A stretch of DNA of 6,241 nt from Pseudomonadota bacterium (GTDB lineage Bacteria > Pseudomonadota > Alphaproteobacteria > Rhizobiales > Xanthobacteraceae), in the NCBI GenBank assembly GCA_023423415.1, contig JAFAFP010000138.1, positions 1-6,241 on the forward strand. Direction: 5' to 3'. Position 1 is the first letter of the stretch; the number at the start of each line of letters is the position of its first letter. The notes under the pieces were generated by a model. That model saw nothing but the letters and a program-made list of their open reading frames with translations. It had not been told where the DNA came from and made no database searches. This document shows, in pieces, positions 1 to 4,795 of the stretch. Both the position numbers and the translations under genes were made by a program.

Positions 1-53
1 CTCTGACACCGCTCAAAGCCAAATCGGCCAAATCAACGAGATTTATATATGTG

Positions 54-76
54 CCTTGCGTGCCGATTAAGCAAGG
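54..76. repeat. Short inverted repeat CCTTGC/GCAAGG
   Basis: Perfect 6-base arms, CCTTGC (54-59) and GCAAGG (71-76), are separated by 11 bases. No T-run follows on either strand, so a standard intrinsic terminator is not supported. It could be a protein-binding site or a weak stem at the end of a gene lying left of the window, or chance. Confidence 0.3.
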
Positions 77-231
77 AGCAGGCGCATCTTATTTTATTTG
101 ACGCTGCATAATATCTCTTTCATGAAAATGGAAATATTAAAAATAATCAGCAATGAAGCAATAAAAGCAACAAGTTTTGCATATATAGAATTGAAGAATT
201 GTTAAAATACCAAATTTTCAACGTAATAAAT

Positions 232-258
232 TTAGCGCTCCTATCATATGAGTGCCAA
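232..258. promoter_or_regulatory. CIRCE element (HrcA operator)
   Basis: The left arm TTAGCGCTC (232-240) and right arm GAGTGCCAA (250-258) are separated by exactly nine bases. The consensus CIRCE is TTAGCACTC-N9-GAGTGCTAA, so each arm differs from consensus at one position and the spacer length is exact. CIRCE is the operator of the heat-shock repressor HrcA and normally lies between promoter and start of groESL. Here it sits 54 bases upstream of a groES-like start codon at 313, the expected place, which makes a chance match very unlikely. No intact groESL follows, so the element now stands upstream of the unknown gene at 501. Confidence 0.88.
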
Positions 259-312
259 AGGCGCTATGTGGATGTGGTGGTCGCCTATGCGCCGGCCTCA
301 GAAAGAACCCCC

Positions 313-401
313 ATGAAATTTCGGCCTCTCCATAACCGCGTCGTTATTCGATGTGCGGATACTGGCGCAGACAAACTAGCCAATTGATCGTTAGGCCGGA
401 G
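313..401 (+). pseudogene. groES: groES 5' remnant, frameshifted and truncated
   Basis: The frame from ATG 313 begins MKFRPLHNRVVIR, matching the highly conserved start of the co-chaperonin GroES (consensus close to MKFRPLHDRVVVRR). It then degenerates and stops at TGA 385-387 after 24 codons, against about 95-105 residues for intact GroES. One base appears lost at the stop. Reading DKLAN, an incomplete TG codon, then IVRPE (387-401) aligns with the GroES segment D/EKTAGGIIIPD. Nothing GroES-like is seen beyond about 401, so a deletion or junction probably lies there. The ribosome binding site is weak (GAAAG about 8 bases upstream). The CIRCE element upstream confirms the origin. A chaperonin function is excluded; a short translated leader peptide remains possible. 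Confidence 0.8.
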
Positions 402-500
402 CTATCGAGCGGTGTTATGATGTTTCGTCGGCAGCCATTTCAGGGCTCTGCCGATTGAGGGCGCAGATCATTCCCTAGCCCCAAACCAAAGGAGGACGGC

Positions 501-989
501 ATGTCTTCCGCGCATCTTTCATCACAAGACAGTCAGCTCGCTGAGACGTTGCTCACAGAATTCCGATCCCAGGCTGCCGCTTGGGGTCTTGACGAAGAGG
601 CTGCAGCCGGTGCGCTTCTGACGAAATGCATCGAAGAAGGTATTCGGGACAAGAACGAGTTGCGTCAGCGCCTGAGAGACCACGGCATAATGCGGGCCGG
701 CCTAAAGGATTCTCTTTGCGAATGGGAAAATGAAGGCGGTGCTCCCGCCTCACCGGATCGCTTGGGCGACTACGGACGTCGGATCGAGTCCGACGGCTCC
801 TGGCCCGTATACGAGGTGTTCACCGGACTCGAAGCGCGACAACGAGGTCTCGCTCCATCCGGTCTGACCAAGGATGAAGCGCTCGACCGACTGATCCGCT
901 TCAGCGAGGGCGGCAGTGGTGCAACCGACAACGAACTTCGGGCCGCCAATGCAGCGGCATACTCATTCTGGCGACGTCAGATCACGTGA
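501..989 (+). CDS. Unknown 162-residue soluble protein
   Basis: I do not recognise this protein's function. The start is well fixed: AAAGGAGG (488-495) lies five bases before ATG 501, the strongest ribosome binding site in the window. Residues 1-75 look mostly helical and charged, with repeated acidic and basic positions. After a Gly/Pro-rich linker (about 79-88), residues 90-138 contain WPVYEVFTG (101-109) and GLTKDEALDRLI (121-132), which resembles a small alpha/beta module seen in many alphaproteobacterial hypothetical proteins (impression, not a search result). No signal peptide or membrane segment is visible. The protein ends in a helical stretch rich in Ala, Trp and Arg. It is the first gene after the groES remnant and CIRCE, so heat-shock control is possible. 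A -10-like TATGAT (416-421), with only a poor -35, could be its own promoter. Confidence 0.85.
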   Translation: MSSAHLSSQDSQLAETLLTEFRSQAAAWGLDEEAAAGALLTKCIEEGIRDKNELRQRLRDHGIMRAGLKDSLCEWENEGGAPASPDRLGDYGRRIESDGSWPVYEVFTGLEARQRGLAPSGLTKDEALDRLIRFSEGGSGATDNELRAANAAAYSFWRRQIT

Positions 990-1029
990 CCGACGCGGTC
1001 GCGACACCTCACAAGAAAGGATTTCGAGC

Positions 1030-1173
1030 ATGAGCATCCTATCCAAGACGGACCACGACATCAGCCGCTACACGGGCATGGGCTTGATCTTTGCGGCGGT
1101 CCTGTTCGCCATTGTCTGGTACTATTTCGGCAGCGACATTCTTGGCACCGGAACGCCCGCTTTACCGCAGTAG
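1030..1173 (+). CDS. Small single-pass membrane protein, 47 residues
   Basis: The product has a polar N-terminus (residues 1-15), one hydrophobic helix (about 17-34, GMGLIFAAVLFAIVWYYF) and a short Gly/Pro-containing tail. It is therefore probably a single-pass inner-membrane peptide. The ATG at 1030 is chosen because AAAGGA (1016-1021) sits eight bases before it. A longer frame opening at 916 would run inside the preceding gene and is not supported. The gene starts 40 bases after the unknown gene at 501 ends, and its stop codon abuts the next gene, so an operon is likely. Its function is unknown; small membrane proteins of this kind often act as partners or regulators of larger membrane complexes, but no partner is visible here. 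Confidence 0.7.
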   Translation: MSILSKTDHDISRYTGMGLIFAAVLFAIVWYYFGSDILGTGTPALPQ

Positions 1174-1181
1174 TGCCGACA

Positions 1182-1427
1182 ATGCCTAAAGACGTGATTA
1201 GTCGCGAGCTAACGGCACGTGCGCGGCAAGTCAGCTATCACCAGAGAAAGGCGCTTCGGCTTATCGGTCTCGATCGCGGGTCGGAGGTCGGTCCGCGTAC
1301 ACTGGAGACCTTGATCTGTGTAGGGTGGGTGTCCGATTGCGAAACAACTGCCAACTCGCTTAGCCTGTCGGAGAACGGCCAGGAACTGCACGATGCGCTG
1401 GATGTCTTGGGTTGGTTTCCGCCGTGA
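1182..1427 (+). CDS. Small winged-helix-like protein, 81 residues
   Basis: I do not recognise a named family. The pattern fits a compact winged-helix fold: a helix with QRKALRLIGL (21-30), a candidate recognition helix GPRTLETLICVGWV (37-50), and a beta wing with SLSLSENGQELHDAL (59-73), recalling the L-T-x-x-G-x-E-L/H ending of MarR-like domains. A role as a DNA-binding regulator is inferred from this pattern only. ATG 1182 is preferred, but a GTG at 1173 in the same frame shares its first base with the stop codon of the membrane-peptide gene and would add three residues. Neither start has a clear ribosome binding site, so translational coupling to the upstream gene is likely. It is the last gene of the small-gene cluster. 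Confidence 0.65.
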   Translation: MPKDVISRELTARARQVSYHQRKALRLIGLDRGSEVGPRTLETLICVGWVSDCETTANSLSLSENGQELHDALDVLGWFPP

Positions 1428-1885
1428 CGGGCTATGATGGAACAAGCCCTTTCGCAATTTGGGGCAACGTATCCGGTTGAAGCGCTTGTTGTGCTCAGCG
1501 AATGGCGGCCAATGGCAAACTCGCAACGATACCCGACTCCCGATGGCGACGGGAAACCGATTACAATTGGGGGTGCGAGCGATCATCTACCGTCGCCTTT
1601 TTCTTGCGGAGACAATCGGCACGCTCGGCATGACGACGCCACCCTCAGCTGAACTTGGGGCGCTACGATCGTTTAGCTTTTGGGACCGCCGCGAGCTCAA
1701 CTTCCTCCTTGGCGAGACGAGCCTGCCTTAATCGTTTTGGCATTACAGCTGGACTGCCGCAGCCTGAGGCCTCTGGTTGCGACGGATGGCAAAGCGATCG
1801 GCCGAACATCTGGGAACCATACGACTCATAGCCCTTGTTATCAGCCAATAACCTCCCACATACCATCCACATGGATGTATAATAG
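1428..1885. other. 458-base stretch without a convincing gene
   Basis: Several overlapping frames are open here on both strands (for example 1434-1652 on plus, and 1663-1947 on minus). None has a ribosome binding site, a recognisable motif or a clearly coding-like codon pattern. A frame from ATG 1434, six bases after the previous stop, would give 72 residues and is the least unlikely, but it is not recognisable and I do not call it. A short stem, GGGCT (1429-1433) with AGCCC (1445-1449) followed by TTT, might be a weak terminator for the small-gene cluster. The right end (1835-1885) holds probable regulatory sequence for the next gene. The stretch may contain decayed gene remnants, but I cannot identify any. 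Confidence 0.5.
1860..1880. promoter_or_regulatory. Imperfect inverted repeat, candidate RHH operator
   Basis: The arms ATACCATCC (1860-1868) and GGATGTAT (1873-1880) are complementary apart from one extra C in the left arm, with a four-base centre ACAT. The repeat ends six bases before the start codon of a ribbon-helix-helix regulator. RHH proteins commonly bind short inverted repeats that overlap their own promoter. A TTGTTA (1835-1840) upstream could serve as a -35 element, with TACCAT (1861-1866) as a poor -10 at 20-base spacing. TATAAT (1878-1883) is a perfect -10 sequence, but it would place transcription start inside the coding region. Autoregulation is inferred. Confidence 0.4.
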
Positions 1886-2305
1886 ATGCCAGACGATCCG
1901 ATCAAATTGCGCGAGCGCGGAGGCGATACCGAGAAGATTACGATCAATCTCGGCTACGTCGATCTCGGCCGGGTCGATTTGATGGTGCAGGAAGGTTTTT
2001 ATTCCAACCGTACCGATTTCATTCGAACCGCCATCCGCACCCAGCTTGCGGCGCATGCCGACGTGGTCACGCAATCGATCGTCAGGCACACACTGGAGCT
2101 GGGGCTCCGCGACTACAGCAAAGCCGATCTTGAAGCGTTGAAAGCAGCCGGCGAGAGGCTGCACATAAAGGTCGTTGGCCTCGCGCGCATCGCGTCCGAC
2201 GTATCGGCTGAACTCGCACTCGCGACGATCGAATCCATCACCGTTCTGGGCGTGTTGCAGGCCAGCGCGGAACTGAAAGCGGCCCTTGCCGGACGCATCC
2301 GATAG
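1886..2305 (+). CDS. CopG-family ribbon-helix-helix transcriptional regulator
   Basis: The 139-residue product starts with a ribbon-helix-helix domain: a beta strand KITINL (17-22), helix A through about 26-36, and the turn into helix B at FYSNRTDFIRTAI (38-50). The GFYSNRTDFIRTAIR block is typical of the alphaproteobacterial CopG-type regulators that I associate with neighbouring PHB-depolymerase-type esterases. Such proteins dimerise and place the paired strand in the DNA major groove. Residues 55-139 form a mostly helical C-terminal part, possibly for ligand sensing or oligomerisation. Only a weak GGA (1873-1875) precedes ATG 1886; a TTG at 1907 would keep the whole DNA-binding domain and is the alternative start. 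The esterase follows after 33 bases, suggesting the regulator controls that operon and itself. Confidence 0.85.
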   Translation: MPDDPIKLRERGGDTEKITINLGYVDLGRVDLMVQEGFYSNRTDFIRTAIRTQLAAHADVVTQSIVRHTLELGLRDYSKADLEALKAAGERLHIKVVGLARIASDVSAELALATIESITVLGVLQASAELKAALAGRIR

Positions 2306-2321
2306 GGGCCGTACCCGCCCC
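2305..2321 (+). other. GC hairpin between regulator and esterase genes
   Basis: GGGGC (2305-2309) and GCCCC (2317-2321) can form a five-pair GC stem with a seven-base loop. The stem begins at the last base of the regulator's stop codon and ends seven bases before the AGGA ribosome binding site of the esterase. No T-run follows, so it is not a normal terminator. It could tune readthrough or mRNA stability between the two genes, or be chance in GC-rich DNA. Confidence 0.3.
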
Positions 2322-2338
2322 ACAACCAGGAAATGATC

Positions 2339-3622
2339 ATGAATCATGATTTTGTCGCCGCCATGCGTCGTGCGACCCGGGCGACGCGCGCCTCAAACGT
2401 CGCGGAGGCGACCCGCGTCATTCAGGATGTCCTGCTGGGGCGCGCGATCCCAGCCGAGCCAAATACCAAACGCCCTGAAATCCTGGCTCCCGAGGCGCAG
2501 TCTCATCCGAAGCCTTTCCAAATTGATCCCGATGCCGACCTCGTGGAACCCTCGGAAGAACCGACGATGCCAGTAGGCAGACCAAGCAAGGCTCTATCTT
2601 CGAAGAGATCGCGCAAGCCGCTGGGGGAGACAGTTCGGATCCTGCGTGAGGGCCGGCTGGCGGCCAACGCCATGGGACTTGCCGGCATCGGCCCGACAGG
2701 ATCGACCGGACGTGCCGCGCCTTCTGTCCTGCCGGAGGGGGCTCAATTCCTAGCGCGGCACTTCACCTGCACAGCAGGCGCTCGCCACTATCGGCTCTAC
2801 GTACCAGCCTCCGCGCCCGACCAGCCACACGGCCTCGTTGTCATGCTGCATGGATGCAAGCAGAACGCCGAGGACTTCGCGACCGGCACGGACATGAATG
2901 CGGTCGCCGAGAAAAATGGGCTGCTCGTCGCCTATCCGCAACAAGCTGGGTCCGACAATGCCTCGTCCTGCTGGAACTGGTTCCGGCCAGGCGACCAGCG
3001 GCGCGACAGCGGGGAGCCATCGATCATCGCCGGCCTCACGTGGGAGATCATGTTCGAGTTCGGACTCGAGCGCCGCCAGGTTTTCATTGCCGGCCTCTCG
3101 GCAGGTGGAGCGATGGCAGCCGTACTGGGTGAAACCTACCCAGACATCTATGCGGGTGTCGGCATTCATTCAGGCCTGGCGTTTGGTTCAGCTAACGACG
3201 TCATGACCGCCTTTTCCGCGATGCGTGGAGACACCAGCGCTCAGGCCGGTGTCCGTTCGTCCACGGCAGCTAATTCTCCAGCCCCAGTACGTACGATCGT
3301 GTTTCACGGAAACGGCGACCGCACGGTCCATCCCGCCAATGCGGAGCGGATCGTGGCGACGGCCGCGCTCTCCCACGGAGGCAGAGCCGTTGTGAAGAGA
3401 TTTACTGTCCACGGACGGACCGTGACGCGAAAGGTTTTCGTGGATCAGACAGGATCTGCGACCGTTGAGCAGTGGGTTGTCGACGGGGCGGGACATGCTT
3501 GGTTTGGTGGCAGGCCTGCAGGTTCCTACACAGATGCGAAGGGCCCAGACGCATCCCGCGAGATGGTGCGCTTCTTCCTGAATGCAGACCGCGTCTTGGA
3601 TACGGACAACGAGAATGGTTGA
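2339..3622 (+). CDS. PHB depolymerase family esterase (LpqC-like)
   Basis: This is an alpha/beta-hydrolase of the PHB depolymerase (Esterase_phd, COG3509) family, which cleaves esters such as poly-3-hydroxybutyrate or related short oligoesters. Numbering is from ATG 2339: oxyanion-loop HGC at 171-173, nucleophile Ser254 in GLSAG, a likely catalytic Asp327 in HGNGDRTVHP, and His386 in GAGHAWFGG. The catalytic part covers about residues 140-417. The N-terminal ~130 residues are a basic helical segment followed by a Pro-rich, low-complexity linker. No signal peptide is visible, so the enzyme is probably cytoplasmic. ATG 2339 is preferred over ATG 2333 because AGGA (2328-2331) is seven bases before the former and only one before the latter. 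The 427-residue product is intact. Its end overlaps rsgA by eight bases. The natural substrate is unproven; feruloyl or acetyl-xylan esterase activity is an alternative within this family. Confidence 0.92.
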   Translation: MNHDFVAAMRRATRATRASNVAEATRVIQDVLLGRAIPAEPNTKRPEILAPEAQSHPKPFQIDPDADLVEPSEEPTMPVGRPSKALSSKRSRKPLGETVRILREGRLAANAMGLAGIGPTGSTGRAAPSVLPEGAQFLARHFTCTAGARHYRLYVPASAPDQPHGLVVMLHGCKQNAEDFATGTDMNAVAEKNGLLVAYPQQAGSDNASSCWNWFRPGDQRRDSGEPSIIAGLTWEIMFEFGLERRQVFIAGLSAGGAMAAVLGETYPDIYAGVGIHSGLAFGSANDVMTAFSAMRGDTSAQAGVRSSTAANSPAPVRTIVFHGNGDRTVHPANAERIVATAALSHGGRAVVKRFTVHGRTVTRKVFVDQTGSATVEQWVVDGAGHAWFGGRPAGSYTDAKGPDASREMVRFFLNADRVLDTDNENG

Positions 3623-4604
3623 GCCCATTCGCGAGGCGGTCCTGACCGATCTAGGCTGGTCTTCCTTCTTCGCTGACCAAGTCAGCGCGGAAGAAATCGG
3701 CCTGGAACCCGTCCGCATCACGCATATTCACCGTTCACGCTTGAGCGGAAAATCCGCCAAGGGTCCCATGGAGTTGGTGCTGTCGGCGAACAGCGAGCGC
3801 TACGATTATGCCGTTGGCGACTTCGTACTCACAGGGCCTGGCGATCTGCTTGTGCGGCGACGCCTCGCGCGAAAGTCGCTTCTCAGCCGACGCTTGAGTG
3901 ACCATAGTACGCAGCTGTCCGGCGCTAATGTCGATGCGCTCTTTATCGTCACCTCTTGCAATGGTGACTTTAGCGTTCCACGACTCGAGCGCTATCTGGC
4001 GATGGCTGCACAGTGCGAAATCATTCCGGTCGTGATCCTCACCAAGGCCGAGACGAACGAAGATGCGATATCCTTCGCCGGGCAGGTGGCCGACCTCGCC
4101 CGCGACCTGCCGGTGGTTGTCGTCGATCCGCGAAAGACCGAGGCGCGCAAAAAGCTGCAGTCCTGGTTCGGCAGGGGCAAGACAGTGGCACTCACAGGTT
4201 CCTCTGGCGTAGGCAAGTCGACGCTCGTAAACACGCTGGCGGCCAACGACTCGGGCACCGCCCAACTTACCGGCGACATTCGCGCGCACGACTCCTCGGG
4301 TCGCCATACGACGACGGCGCGCTCTCTGCATCCGGTTGCAGGCGGCGGCTGGGTCCTCGATTCGCCTGGAATTCGCTCGTTGCATCTCGGCGAGATGGCC
4401 GGCGGGCTCGACATGGTGTTCGCCGAGATCGCGGAGTTGGAGACCCAATGCAAATTTAGCGACTGCACTCACAGCCACGAGCCGAACTGTGCCGTGCTCA
4501 AAGCAGTTTCAAATGGGCTGATCGACCCCAACCGCTTCTCGCGTTGGCGTAAACTGCACGACGAAAACGCAGCTCTCGGCGCACTCAGGCCGCGTCGCCG
4601 CTGA
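3615..4604 (+). CDS. rsgA: Ribosome small-subunit GTPase RsgA
   Basis: RsgA (YjeQ) is a circularly permuted GTPase that binds the 30S subunit and checks late maturation of the decoding centre. The 329-residue product has the family order: an OB-fold region (about 33-90), then G4 (TKAE, 143-146), G1/P-loop GSSGVGKST (195-203), G2 GRHTTT (229-234), G3 DSPG (249-252), and a zinc-binding domain with Cys279, Cys284, His286 and Cys292 (C-x4-C-x-H-x5-C). G4 is TKAE rather than the usual NKxD; the Asp-to-Glu change might weaken guanine specificity. ATG 3615 is chosen over an in-frame ATG at 3582, which lacks a ribosome binding site; at 3615 the N-terminus (LTDLGWSSFF) matches the family. Only a weak GGA/GAG precedes it, so translational coupling to the esterase, whose stop lies inside the first codons, is likely. 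It may be the sole copy or an accessory copy. Confidence 0.93.
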   Translation: MVEPIREAVLTDLGWSSFFADQVSAEEIGLEPVRITHIHRSRLSGKSAKGPMELVLSANSERYDYAVGDFVLTGPGDLLVRRRLARKSLLSRRLSDHSTQLSGANVDALFIVTSCNGDFSVPRLERYLAMAAQCEIIPVVILTKAETNEDAISFAGQVADLARDLPVVVVDPRKTEARKKLQSWFGRGKTVALTGSSGVGKSTLVNTLAANDSGTAQLTGDIRAHDSSGRHTTTARSLHPVAGGGWVLDSPGIRSLHLGEMAGGLDMVFAEIAELETQCKFSDCTHSHEPNCAVLKAVSNGLIDPNRFSRWRKLHDENAALGALRPRRR

Positions 4605-4638
4605 GGATGCTTCGGAGCCCGAAACGCTCGCTCTGTAG

Positions 4639-4673
4639 GTTCAAAGCTGCATTGCATTTTAGGGGCTTTGAAC
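4639..4673. repeat. Inverted repeat between convergent genes
   Basis: Perfect 9-base arms GTTCAAAGC (4639-4647) and GCTTTGAAC (4665-4673) flank a 17-base loop, 34 bases after the rsgA stop. No T-run follows the stem on either strand, so intrinsic termination is not well supported. It lies between convergent rsgA and umuC and could help end or stabilise either transcript, or be a protein-binding site. Confidence 0.45.
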
Positions 4674-4728
4674 TGAGAGGCATGGCGGGCAATTGAGCCC
4701 AGTTGCGCCCGGTTTAATGCGTGCCAAG

Positions 4729-4756
4729 GCCGGCAGCTTTCGGGGAAGCCGTCGGC
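4729..4756. other. GC-rich hairpin downstream of umuC
   Basis: Left arm 4729-4741 and right arm 4745-4756 pair over most of their length around a GGG loop, with one G-T wobble, one A-C mismatch and one bulged T. It begins about 40 bases past the umuC stop on the minus strand. No U-run follows, so it may be a Rho-assisted or processing structure rather than a classical terminator. Confidence 0.35.
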
Positions 4757-4795
4757 GTCCTGGAACGACAAAGATGGGGTCGGTTGCGGACGTCC

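Larger units (their letters stand above)
1..312. other. AT-rich gene-free leader upstream of groES remnant
   Basis: No convincing gene is visible here. From about position 85 to 235 the sequence is much richer in A and T than the rest of the window, with runs such as TTATTTTATTTG and AATATTAAAAATAAT. It contains a perfect 10-base palindrome TTTCATGAAA (118-127), an inverted repeat at 54-76 and the CIRCE element at 232-258. A weak promoter-like pair, TTGTTA (199-204) and TAATAA (224-229), has a 19-base spacing. It would place the transcription start just before CIRCE, as is usual for CIRCE-controlled genes, but the match is poor. The 27-codon frame starting at ATG 122 has no ribosome binding site and looks accidental. 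Confidence 0.6.

Noticed and set aside
122..205. 27-codon AT-rich frame from ATG 122
   Set aside because: No ribosome binding site, no recognisable sequence, and its low-complexity Lys/Ile content follows from the local AT richness.
199..387. 62-codon frame starting at TTG 199 and running into the groES-like segment
   Set aside because: Its first half covers the CIRCE element and AT-rich leader; only the part from ATG 313 has GroES similarity, so the true start of the remnant is 313.
916..1029. Upstream extension of the membrane-peptide gene to ATG 916
   Set aside because: It overlaps the end of the 501 gene in another frame and lacks a ribosome binding site, whereas ATG 1030 has AAAGGA at good spacing.
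1372..1386. GAAC direct repeat resembling an alphaproteobacterial SOS box
   Set aside because: The spacer is six bases rather than the seven of GAAC-N7-GAAC, and it lies inside a coding region.
1663..1947. Minus-strand frame with a coding-like end (residues such as RQARLAKEEVELAA)
   Set aside because: It crosses the RHH start and its promoter region, has no ribosome binding site, and shows no recognisable family.
3735..4478. Long antisense frame of 247 codons inside rsgA
   Set aside because: It lies opposite a clearly recognised RsgA with all motifs; long antisense frames are common in GC-rich genes.
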